64,000 nucleotides of DNA from NCBI GenBank assembly GCA_947650365.1, contig OX393550.1:121212374-121276373 (forward strand). Reading direction: 5' to 3'. Position numbers and translations under genes: made by a program. Shown one piece after another: positions 1 to 11,391 of this stretch. How positions within the stretch are numbered: position 1 is the stretch's first letter; every line of letters starts with the position of its first letter. Origin of the DNA: Chamaelirium japonicum. Lineage: Eukaryota > Streptophyta > Magnoliopsida > Liliales > Melanthiaceae. The notes beneath the pieces are model-generated. The model did not search any database, was not told the origin of the DNA, and saw only the letters and a list, made by a program, of their open reading frames with translations.

Positions 1-1095
1 CTAATTCATTCATACAATTGATCCAATCTAGTTCATTCATACTCATACGATTCAATCTAAGTCATTCATACGATCCATTCTAATTCATTCGTACGATCCA
101 TTCTAATTCCTTCGTATGATCCATTCTAATTCCTTTGTACGATCCATTCTAATTCGTTCGTATGATCCATTCTAATTCATTCGCACGAATGTATCCATTC
201 TAATTCATTCGTACGATCCATTCTAATTCATTCGCACAATCTATTCTAATTCATTCATACGATCCATTCTAATTCATTCGCACGATCCATTATAATTCAT
301 TCATACGATCCATTCTAATTCATTCGTATGATCCATTCTAATTCATTCGCACGATCCATTCTTACTCATTCGTACGATCCATTCTAATTAATTCGCACGA
401 TCCATTCAAATTCAATCGTACGATCCATTCTAATTCATTCGCACGAATGTATCCATTCTAATTCCTTCGTACAATCCATTCTATTTCATTCGTACGATCC
501 ATTCTTACTCATTCGTACGATCCATTCTAATTCATTCGCACGAATGTATCCATTCTAATTCATTCGTACGATCCATTCTAATTCCTTCGTATGATCCATT
601 CTAATTCATTCATACGATCCATTCTAATTCATTCGTACGATCCATTCTAATTTCTTTGTACGATCCATTTTACTCATTCGTACGATCCATTCTAATTCAT
701 TCGTACGATCCATTCTAATTCATTCGCACAATCCATTCTAATTCATTCATACGATCCATTCTAATTCCTTCGTACGATCCATTCTTACTCATTCGCACAA
801 TCTATTCTAATTCATTCGTACGATCCATTCTAATTCATTCGTACGATCCATTCTAATTCATTCGTACGATCCATTCTAATTCATTCGCACGAATGTATCC
901 ATTCTAATTCATTCGTACGATCCATTCTAATTCATTCGCATGATCCATTCTAATTCATTCGTACGATCCATTCTAATTCATTCGTACGATCCATTCTAAT
1001 TCATTAGCACGATCCATTCTAATTCCTTCGTACGATCCATTCTAATTCATTCGCACGATCCACTCTAATTCATTTGTATGATCCATTCTAATTCA
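1..1095 (-). repeat. R-orientation satellite block, left edge
   Basis: About 47 monomers all read as GATCC-ATTCTAATTCATTC on the + strand. Several are the longer 28-bp form containing CGCACGAATGTATCC (for example near 186, 442, 538 and 889). The left end is cut by the window. The right end is a spacer-free palindrome at 1080-1111. There is no gene here. Confidence 0.93.
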
Positions 1096-1111
1096 TGAAT
1101 TAGAATGGATC
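1080..1111. repeat. R-to-F turnaround, 32-bp perfect palindrome
   Basis: The sequence is its own reverse complement about the point 1095/1096, with 16-bp arms through ATTCATGAAT. Similarity continues beyond the arms with mismatches, because R monomers lie on the left and F monomers on the right. This exact junction appears once in the window. Confidence 0.9.
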
Positions 1112-2216
1112 GTATGAATGAAATAGAATGGATCGTATGAATTAGAATGGATCGTACGAAGGAATTAGAATGGATCGTACGAATGAATTAGAATGGATCA
1201 TACGAATGAAATAGAATGGATCGTACGAATTCATTAGAATGGATCATGCTAATGAATTAGAATGGATCGTACAAATGAATTAGAATGAATTAGAATGGAT
1301 ACATTCGTGCGAATGAATTAGAATGGATCATACGAATGAGTAAGAATGGATCGTACGAATGAATTATAATGGATCGTACGAATGAATTAGAATGGATCAT
1401 ACGAATGAATTCATACATGTACGAATGAATTAGAATGGATCGTACGAATGAATTCCTTAGGATGGATCGTATGAATGAATTAGAATGGATCGTACGAATG
1501 AATTAGAATGGATTGAATTAGAATGAATCGTACGAATGAATTAGAATGAATCATACCGTACGAATAAATTAGAATGGATCATACGAAGGAATTAGAATGG
1601 ATCGTACGAATGAATTAGAATGGATTGTAAGAATGAATTAGAATGGATCGTACGAAGAAATTAGAATGGATCGTACGAAGGAATTAGAATGGATAGTACG
1701 AATGAATTAGAATGGATACCTTCGTGCAAATGAATTAGATTGGATCGTACGAATGTGTAAGAATGGATCGTACGAATGAAATAGAATGGATCGTATGAAT
1801 GAATTAGAATGGATCGTGCGAATGAATTAGAATGGATCGTACGAATAAATTAGAATAGATTGTGCGAATGAATTAGAATGGATCGTACGAATGAATTAGA
1901 ATGGATCGTACGAATGAATTAGAATGGATCGTACGAATGAATTAGAATGGATCGTGCGAATGAATTAGAATGGATCGTGCGAATGAATTAGAATGGATCG
2001 TACGAATGAATTAGAATGGATACATTTGTGCGAAAGAATTAGAATAGATCGTATGAATGAATTAGAATGGATCGTATGAATGAAATAGAATGGATCGTAC
2101 GAATGAATTAGAATGGATCGTGCGAATGAATTAGAATGGATCGTACGAATGAATTAGAATGGATCGTACGAAGGAATTAGAATGGATCGTACGAATGAAT
2201 TAGAAAGGATACATTC
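1096..2216 (+). repeat. F block; partial HOR-A unit from about 1455
   Basis: F monomers. From about 1455 the order of variant monomers follows the end of the next HOR-A unit: a GGATGG monomer, then GGATTGAATTAGAATGAATC, then ATACCGTACG, then GGATACCTTCGTGC. The same order appears at about 5573-6311. The offset is 4118 bp at the GGATGG monomer and 4095 bp at the EcoRI-type turnaround, a difference of 23 bp or one monomer. The stretch 1096-1454 is F satellite that I could not assign to the unit. Confidence 0.8.
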
Positions 2217-2375
2217 GAATTCATTCGTACGATCCATTCTAATTCCTTCACACGATCCATATTCTAATTCATTCGCACGATCCATTCTAATTCATTCGCA
2301 CGATCCATTCTAATTCATTCATACGATCCATTCTAATTCATTCACACAATCCATTCTAATTCATTCTAATTTATT

Positions 2376-2405
2376 CGTATGTGAGTGGATCGTGTTTTTT
2401 CGTGC
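2376..2405. other. T6 junction motif, copy 1
   Basis: The least monomer-like sequence in the window. It joins an R block to an F block through GTATGTGAG, then GGATCGTG, a run of six T (2395-2400) and CGTGC. T-runs of this length are otherwise absent. The function is unknown. A short T-run could end RNA polymerase III transcription, but no promoter boxes were seen. Confidence 0.85.
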
Positions 2406-2590
2406 TAATGAATTAGAATGGATCGTACGAATGAATTAGATAGGATTCATTCGTGCGAAAGAATTAGAATGGATCGTATGAATGAATTAGATTGGATCGT
2501 ATAAATGAATTAGAATAGATCGTACGAATGAATTAGAATGGATCGTGCTAATGAATTAGAATGGATCGTGCGAATGAATTAGAATGGATC

Positions 2591-2686
2591 GTGCGAATGA
2601 ATTAGAATGGATCGTACGAATGAATTAGAATGGATCGTACGATCCATTCTAATTCATTCGTACGATCCATTCTAATTCATTCGCAC
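2591..2686. repeat. 96-bp perfect palindrome (F-to-R turnaround)
   Basis: Base-by-base comparison about 2638/2639 gives 48-bp arms without mismatch or spacer, centred on CGTACG. The first mismatch lies at 2590/2687. Each arm is about two monomers. It could form a cruciform or hairpin. It is the longest perfect palindrome I verified here. Confidence 0.93.
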
Positions 2687-5600
2687 TATCTATTCTAATT
2701 CATTCGTACGATCCATTCTAATTCATTCGCACGATCCATTCTAATTCATTCATATGATCCATTATATTTCATTCGTACAATAGATCATATGAGTGTGAAT
2801 GAAATAGAATGGATCATGCGAATGAATTAGAATGGATCGTATTAATGAATTAGAATGGATCGTGCGAATGAATTAGAATGGATCGTACGAATGAGTAAGA
2901 ATGGATCGTGCGAATGAATTAGAATGGATCATATGAATGAATTAGAATGGATCGTATGAATGAATTCGAATGGATCGTGCGAATAAATTAGAATGGATCG
3001 TATGAATGAATTAGAATAGATTGTGCGAATGAATTAGAATGGATCATACGAATGAATTAGAATGGATACATTCATGCGAATGAATTAGAATGGATCATAT
3101 GAATGAATTAGAATGGATCGTACGAATGAATTAGAATGGATCATGCGAATGAATTAGAATGGATCGTGCGAATGAATTAGAATGGATCGTACGAATGAAT
3201 TAGAATGGATCGTACAAATGAATTAGAATAGATTGTGCGAATGAATTAGAATGGATCGTACGAATGAATTAGAATGGATCGTACGAATGAATTAGAATGG
3301 ATCGTATGAATGAATTAGAATGGATCGCACGAATGAATTAGAATGGATCGTGCTAATGAATTAGAATAGATCGTGCGAATGAATTAGAATGGATCGTGCG
3401 AATGAATTAGAATGGATCGTACAAATGAATTAGAATGGATCGTACGAATGAATTAGAATGGATCGTTCGAATGAATTAGAATAGATTGTGCGAGTGAATT
3501 AGAATGGATCGTACGAATGAATTAGAAAGGATACATTCGTGCGAATGAATTAGAATGGATCGTATGAGTGTGAATGAATTAGAATGGATCGTGCAAATGA
3601 ATTAGAATGGATCATATTAATGAATTAGAATGGATCGTGCGAATGAATTAGAATGGATCGTACGAATGAGTAAGAATGGATCGTGCGAATGAATTAGAAT
3701 GGATCATATGAATGAATTAGAATGGATCGTATGAATGAATTAGAATGGATCGTGCGAATAAATTAGAATGGATCATATGAATGAATTAGAATAGATTGTG
3801 CGAATGAATTAGAATGGATCGTACGAATGAATTAGAATGGATACATTCGTGCGAATGAATTAGAATGGATCGTATGAATGAATTTGAATCGATCGTACGA
3901 ATGAATTAGAATGGATCATGCGAATGAATTAGAATGGATCGTGCGAATGAATTCGAATGGATCGTACGAATGAAATAGAATGGATTGTACGAATGAGATA
4001 GAATGGAATGTACGAATGAATTAGAATGGATACATTCATGCGAATGAATTAGAATGGATCATACGAATGAATTAGAATGGATTCATTCGTGCGAATGAAT
4101 TAGAATGGATCGTACAAATAAGTAAGAATGGATCGTACGAATGAATTAGAATGGATTGAATTATAATGAATCTTACGAATCAATTAGAATGGATCGTACG
4201 AATGAATTAGAATGGATCGTACGAATGAATTAGAATGGATTGAATTAGAATGAATCGTACGAATGAATTAGAATGAATCATACCGTACGAATGAATTAGA
4301 ATGGATCATACGAAGGAATTAGAATGGATCGTACGAATGAATTAGAATGGATCGTACGAATGAATTAGAATGGATCGTACGAAGGAATTAGAATGGATCG
4401 TACGAAGGAATTAGAATGGTTAGTACGAATGAATTAGAATGGATACCTTCGTGCAAATGAATTAGAATGGATCGTACGAATGAGTAAGAATGGATCATAC
4501 GAATGAAATAGAATGGATCGTATGAATGTATTAGAATGGATCGTGCGAATGAATTAGAATGGATCGTACGAATGAATTATAATAGATTGTGCGAATGAAT
4601 TAGAATGGATCGTACGAATGAATTAGAATGGATCGTATCAATGAATTAGAATGGATCGTGCGAATGAATTAGAATGGATCGTACGAATGAATTAGAATGG
4701 ATCGTACGAATGAATTAGAATGGATCGTTCGAATGAATTAGAATAGATTGTGCGAATGAATTAGAATGGATCGTACGAATGAATTAGAAAGGATACATTC
4801 GTGCGAATGAATTAGAATGGATCGTATGAGTGTGAATGAATTAGAATGGATCGTACGAATGAATTAGAATGGATCGTATTAATCAATTAGAATGGATCGT
4901 ATGAGTGTGAATGAATTAGAATGGATCGTGCGAATGAATTAGAATGGATCGTATTAATGAATTAGAATGGATCGTGCGAATGAATTAGAATGGATCGTAC
5001 GAATGAGTAAGAATGGATCGTGCGAATGAATTAGAATGGATCATACGAATGAATTAGAATGGATCGTATGAATGAATTAGAATGGATCGTGCGAATAAAT
5101 TAGAATGGATCGTATGAATGAATTAGAATAGATTGTGCGAATGAATTAGAATGGATCGTACGAATGAATTAGAATGGATACATTCGTGTGAATGAATTAG
5201 AATGGATCGTATGAATGAATTAGAATCGATCGTACGAATGAATTAGAATGGATCATGCGAATGAATTAGAATGGATCGTGCGAATGAATTAGAATGGATC
5301 GTACGAATGAAATAGAATGGATTGTACGAATGAGATAGAATGGATCGTACGAATGAATTAGAATGGATACATTCATGCGAATGAATTAGAATGGATCATA
5401 TGAATGAATTAGAATGGATCGTATGAATGAATTAGAATGGATCGTGCGAATAAATTAGAATGGATCGTATGAATGAATTAGAATAGATTGTGCGAATGAA
5501 TTAGAATGGATCGTACGAATGAAATAGAATGGATTGTACGAATGAATTAGAATGGATACATTCGTGCGAATGAATTAGGATGGATCGTATGAATGAATTA

Positions 5601-6470
5601 GAATGGATCGTACGAATGAATTAGAATGGATTGAATTAGAATGAATCGTACGAATGAATTAGAATGAATCATACCGTACGAATGAATTAGAATGGATCAT
5701 ACGAAGGAATTAGAATAGATCGTACGAATGAATTAGAATGGATCGTATGAATGAATTAGAATGGATCGTACGAAGGAATTAGAATGGATCGTACGAAGGA
5801 ATTAGAATGGATAGTACGAATGAATTAGAATGGATACCTTCGTGCAAATGAATTAGAATGGATCGTACGAATGACTAAGAATGGATCGTACGAATGAAAT
5901 AGAATGGATCGTATGAATAAATTAGAATGGATCGTGCGAATGAATTAGAATGGATCGTACGAATAAATTAGAATAGATTGTACGAATGAATTAGAATGGA
6001 TCGTACGAATGAATTAGAATGGATCGTACGAATGAATTAGAATGGATCGTGCGAATGAATTAGAATGGATCGTGCGAATGAATTAGAATGGATCATACGA
6101 ATGAATTAGAATGGATACATTCGTGCGAAAGAATTAGAATAGATCGTATGAATGAATTAGAATGGATCGTATGAATGAAATAGAATGGATCGTACGAATG
6201 AATTAGAATGGATCGTGCGAATGAATTAGAATGGATCCTACGAATGAATTAGAATGGATCGTACGAAGGAATTAGAATGGATCGTACGAATGAATTAGAA
6301 AGGATACATTCGAATTCATTCGTACGATCCATTCTAATTCCTTCGCACGATCCATATTCTAATTCATTCGCACGATCCATTCTAATTCATTCGCACGATC
6401 CATTCTAATTCTTTCATACGATCCATTCTAATTCATTCACACAATCCATTCTAATTCATTCTAATTTATT

Positions 6471-6500
6471 CGTATGTGAGTGGATCGTGTTTTTTCGTCC
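6471..6500. other. T6 junction motif, copy 2
   Basis: Same as copy 1 with the T-run at 6490-6495. The last bases read CGTCC instead of CGTGC. Confidence 0.85.
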
Positions 6501-6711
6501 TAATGAATTAGAATGGATCGTACGAATGAATTAGAAAGGATACATTCGTGCGAGAGAATTAGAATGGATCGTATGAATGAATTAGATTGGATCGTATAAA
6601 TGAATTAGAATAGATCGTACGAATGAATTAGAATGGATCGTGCTAATGAATTAGAATGGATCGTGCGAATGAATTAGAATGGATCGTGCGAATGAATTAG
6701 AATGGATCGTA

Positions 6712-6801
6712 CGAATGAATTAGAATGGATCGTACGAATGAATTAGAATGGATCGTACGATCCATTCTAATTCATTCGTACGATCCATTCTAATTCATTC
6801 G
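6712..6801. repeat. 90-bp perfect palindrome (F-to-R turnaround)
   Basis: Centred at 6756/6757 on CGTACG with 45-bp arms. It occupies the same cassette position as the palindrome at 2591-2686. Confidence 0.9.
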
Positions 6802-9800
6802 CTCTATCTATTCTAATTCATTCGTACGATCCATTCTAATTCAATCGCACGATCCATTCTAATTCAGTCATAGGATCCATTCTATTTCATTCGTACAATA
6901 GATCATATGAGTGTGAATGAATTAGAATGGATCATGCGAATGAATTAGAATGGATCGTATTAATGAATTAGAATGGATCGTGCGAATGAATTAGAATGGA
7001 TCGTACGAATGAGTAAGAATGGATCGTGCGAATGAATTAGAATGGATCATATGAATCAATTAGAATGGATCGTATGAATAAATTAGAATGGATCGTGCGA
7101 ATAAATTAGAATGGATCGTATGAATGAATTAGAATAGATTGTGCGAATGAATTAGAATGGATCGTACGAATGAATTAGAATGGATACATTCGTGCGAATG
7201 AATTAGAATGGATCGTATGAATGAATTAGAATCGATCGTACGAATGAATTAGAATGGATCATGCGAATGAATTAGAATGGATCGTGCGAATGAATTAGAA
7301 TGGATCATACGAATGAATTAGAATGGATCGTACGAAAGAATTAGAATAGATTGTGCGAATGAATTAGAATGGATCGTACGAATGAATTAGAATGGATCGT
7401 ACGAATGAATTAGAATGGATCGTACGAATGAATTAGAATGGATCGCACGAATGAATTAGAATGGATCGTGCTAATGAATTAGAATGGATCGTGCGAATGA
7501 ATTAGAATGGATCGTGCGAATGAATTAGAATGGATCGTACGAATGAATTAGAATGGATCGTACGAATGAATTAGAATGGATTGTTCGAATGAATTAGAAT
7601 AGATTGTGCGAATGAATTAGAATGGATCGTACGAATGAATTAGAAAGGATACATTCGTGCGAATGAATTAGAATGGATCGTATGAGTGTGAATGAATTAG
7701 AATGGATCGTGCAAATGAATTAGAATGGATCGTATTAATGAATTAGAATGGATCGTGTGAATGAATTAGAATGGATCGTACGAATGAGTAAGAATGGATC
7801 GTGCGAATGAATTAGAATGGATCATATGAATGAATTAGAATGGATCGTATGAATGAATTAGAATGGATCGTGCGAATAAATTAGAATGAATCGTATGAAT
7901 GAATTAGAATAGATTGTGCGAATGAATTAGAATGGATCGTACGAATGAATTAGAATGGATACATTCGTGCGAATGAATTAGAATGGATCGTATGAATGAA
8001 TTAGAATCGATTGTACGAATGAATTAGAATGGATCATGCGAATGAGTTAGAATGGATCGTGCGAATGAATTAGAATGGATCGTACGAATGAAATAGAATG
8101 GATTGTACGAATGAGATAGAATAGATCGTACGAATGAATTAGAATAGATACATTCATGCGAATGAATTAGAATGGATCATACGAATGAATTAGAATGGAT
8201 TCATTCGTGTGAATGAATTAGAATGGATCGTACAAATGAGTAAGAATGGATTGTACGAATGAATTAGAATGGATTGAATTAGAATGAATCGTACGAATGA
8301 ATTAGAATGGATCGTACGAATGAATTAGAATGGATTGAATTAGAATGAATCGTACGAATGAATTAGAATGAATCATACCGTACGAATGAATTAGAATGGA
8401 TCATACGAAGGAATTAGAATGGATCGTACGAATGAATTAGAATGGATCGTACGAATGAATTAGAATGGATCGTACGAAGGAATTAGAATGGATCGTACGA
8501 AGGAATTAGAATGGATAGTATGAATGAATTAGAATGGATACCTTCGTGCAAATGAATTAGAATGGATCGTACGAATGAGTAAGAATGGATCATACGACTG
8601 AAATAGAATGGATCGTATGAATGTATTAGAATGGATCGTGCAAATGAATTAGAATGGATCGTACGAATGAATTAGAATAGATTGTGCGAATGAATTAGAA
8701 TGGATCGTACGAATGAATTAGAATGGATCGTATGAATGAATTAGAATGGATCGTGTGAATGAATTAGAATAGATCGTACAAATGAATTAGAATGGATCGT
8801 ACGAATTAATTAGAATGGATCGTTCGAATGAATTAGAATAGATTGTGCGAATGAATTAGAATGGATCGTACGAATGAATTAGAAAGGATACATTCGTGCG
8901 AATGAATTAGAATGGATCGTATGAGTGTGAATGAATTAGAATGGATCGTGCGAATGAATTAGAATGGATCGTATTAATGAATTAGAATGGATCGTATGAT
9001 TGTGAATGAATTAGAATGGATCGTGCGAATGAATTAGAATGGATCGTATTAATGAATTAGAATGGATCGTGCGAATGAATTAGAATGGATCGTACGAATG
9101 AGTAAGAATGGATCGTGCGAATGAATTAGAATGGATCATACGAATGAATTAGAATGGATCGTATGAATGACTTAGAATGGATCGTGCGAATAAATTAGAA
9201 TGGATCGTATGAATGAATTAGAATAGATTGTGCGAATGAATTAGAATGGATCGTACGAATGAATTAGAATGGATACATTCGTGTGAATGAATTAGAATGG
9301 ATCGTATGAATGAATTAGAATGGATCATGCGAATGAATTAGAATGGATCGTGCGAATGAATTAGAATGGATCGTACGAATGAAATAGAATGGATTGTACG
9401 AATGAGATAGAATGGATCGTACGAATGAATTAGAATGGATACATTCATGCGAATGAATTAGAATGGATCATATGAATGAATTAGAATGGATCGTATGAAT
9501 GAATTAGAATGGATCGTGCGAATAAATTAGAATGGATCGTATGAATGAATTAGAATAGATTGTGCGAATGAATTAGAATGGATCGTACGAATGAAATAGA
9601 ATGGATTGTACGAATGAATTAGAATGGATACATTCGTGCGAATGAATTAGGATGGATCGTATGAATGAATTAGAATGGATCATACGAATGAATTAGAATG
9701 GATTGAATTAGAATGAATCGTACGAATGAATTAGAATGAATCATACCGTACGAATGAATTAGAATGGATCATACGAAGGAATTAGAATGGATTGTACAAC

Positions 9801-9903
9801 TGAATTAGAATGGATCGTACGAATGAATTAGAATGGATCGTACGAAGGAATTAGAATGGATCGTACAAAGGAATTAGAATGGATAGTACGAATGAATTAG
9901 AAT

Positions 9904-10935
9904 GGATACCCTCGTGCAAATGAATTAGAATGGATCGTACGAATGAGTAAGAATGGATCGTACGAATGAAATAGAATGGATCGTATGAATGAATTAGAAT
10001 GGATCGTGCGAATGAATTAGAATGGATCGTACGAATAAATTAGAATAGATTGTGCGAATGAATTAGAATGGATCGTACGAATGAAGTAGAATGGATCGTA
10101 CGACTGAATTAGAATGGATCGTATGAATGAATTAGAATGGATCGTGTGAATGAATTAGAATGGATCGTGCGAATGAATTAGAATGGATCGTACGAATGAA
10201 TTAGAATGGATACATTCGTGCGAAAGAATTAGAATAGATCGTATGAATGAATTAGAATGGATCGTATAAATGAAATAGAATGGATCGTACGAATGAATTA
10301 GAATGGATCGTGCGAATGAATTAGAATGGATCGTACGAATGAATTAGAATGGATCGTACGAAGGAATTAGAATGGATCGTACGAAGGAATTAGAATGGAT
10401 AGTATGAATGAATTAGAATGGATACCTTCGTGCAAATGAATTAGAATGGATCGTACGAATGAGTAAGAATGGATCGTACGAATGAAATAGAATGGATCGT
10501 ATGAATGAATTAGAATGGATCGTGCGAATGAATTAGAATGGATCGTACGAATAAATTAGAATAGATTGTGCGAATGAATTAGAATGGATCGTACGAATGA
10601 ATTAGAATGGATCGTACGAATGAATTAGAATGGATCGTGCGAATGAATTAGAATGGATCGTGCGAATGAATTAGAATGGATCGTACGAATGAATTAGAAT
10701 GGATACATTCGTGTGAAATAATTAGAATAGATCGTATGAAAGAATTAGAATGGATCGTGTGAATGAAATAGAATGGATCGTACGAATGAATTAGAATGGA
10801 TATCGTGCGAATGAATTAGAATGGATCGTACGAATGAATTAGAATGGATCGTACGAAGTAATTAGAATGGATCGTACGAATGAATTAGAAAGGATACATT
10901 CGAATTCATTCGTACGATCCATTCTAATTCCTTCG
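9904..10935. repeat. 516-bp tandem duplication in HOR-A unit 2
   Basis: The GGATACC marker monomer occurs at 9904 and 10420, and the variant monomers that follow repeat in the same order (CGTGCAAATG, GAGTAAG, GAAATAG, CGTATG, CGTGCG and so on). The second copy runs into the GAATTC turnaround at 10902. The length 516 fits 20 monomers of 23 bp plus two of 28 bp. Confidence 0.8.
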
Positions 10936-11060
10936 CACGATCCATATTCTAATTCATTCGCACGATCCATTCTAATTCATTCGCACGATCCATTCTAATT
11001 CATTCATACGATCCATTCTAATTCATTCACACAATCCATTCTAATTCATTCTAATTTATT

Positions 11061-11090
11061 CGTATGTGAGTGGATCGTGTTTTTTCGTGC
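11061..11090. other. T6 junction motif, copy 3
   Basis: T-run at 11080-11085 with the same flanks as copy 1. Confidence 0.85.
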
Positions 11091-11301
11091 TAATGAATTA
11101 GAATGGATCGTATGAATGAATTAGAAAGGATACATTCGTGCGAAAGAATTAGAATGGATCGTATGAATGAATTAGATTGGATCGTATAAATAAATTAGAA
11201 TAGATCGTACGAATGAATTAGAATGGATCGTGCGAATGAATTAGAATGGATCATGCGAATGAATTAGAATGGATCGTGCGAATGAATTAGAATGGATCGT
11301 A

Positions 11302-11391
11302 CGAATGAATTAGAATGGATCGTACGAATGAATTAGAATGGATCGTACGATCCATTCTAATTCATTCGTACGATCCATTCTAATTCATTCG
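11302..11391. repeat. 90-bp perfect palindrome (F-to-R turnaround)
   Basis: Centred at 11346/11347 with 45-bp arms. Cassette copy 3. Confidence 0.9.

Larger units (their letters stand above)
2217..2792. repeat. Inverted cassette of HOR-A, copy 1
   Basis: Three orientation switches are packed into 0.6 kb. GAATTC to the T-run is 178 bp, the T-run to the palindrome centre is 243 bp, and the palindrome centre to the return-to-F junction is 144 bp. Only the middle distance differs from the other four copies (266 bp), by exactly one 23-bp monomer. Confidence 0.9.
2217..6311. repeat. HOR-A unit 1 (4095 bp)
   Basis: The unit is counted from one GAATTC turnaround to the next. Order: R block of about 160 bp, T6 motif, F block of about 240 bp, perfect palindrome, R block of 144 bp, then a 3.5-kb F block to 6311. 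The main F block contains GGATACCTTCGTGC monomers near 4440 and 5833. It lacks the extra 516-bp duplication seen in units 2 and 3. Confidence 0.9.
6312..6910. repeat. Inverted cassette of HOR-A, copy 2
   Basis: GAATTC to T-run 178 bp, T-run to palindrome centre 266 bp, palindrome centre to AGATCATATG 144 bp. Orientation order is R, F, R, then the long F block. The spacing is identical to copies 3-5. Confidence 0.9.
6312..10901. repeat. HOR-A unit 2 (4590 bp)
   Basis: Same cassette and same variant-monomer order as unit 1. It is longer mainly because of a tandem duplication in the last part of the F block: GGATACC-type monomers at 9904 and 10420 lie 516 bp apart. Marker positions: GAATTC 6312, T6 6490, palindrome centre 6756, return-to-F junction 6900. 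Confidence 0.9.

Noticed and set aside
2217..2222. GAATTC at turnarounds as a cloning or linker artefact
   Set aside because: The site arises naturally where TTCGAAT meets ATTCATTC, recurs at 6312, 10902, 15443 and 19584 with identical flanks, and also appears by point mutation elsewhere (for example near 2950 and 14880).
2395..2400. T-run as a rho-independent or polymerase III terminator with an RNA gene upstream
   Set aside because: No stem directly ahead of the T-run, no A/B boxes and no RNA-like unique sequence. Upstream is ordinary satellite.
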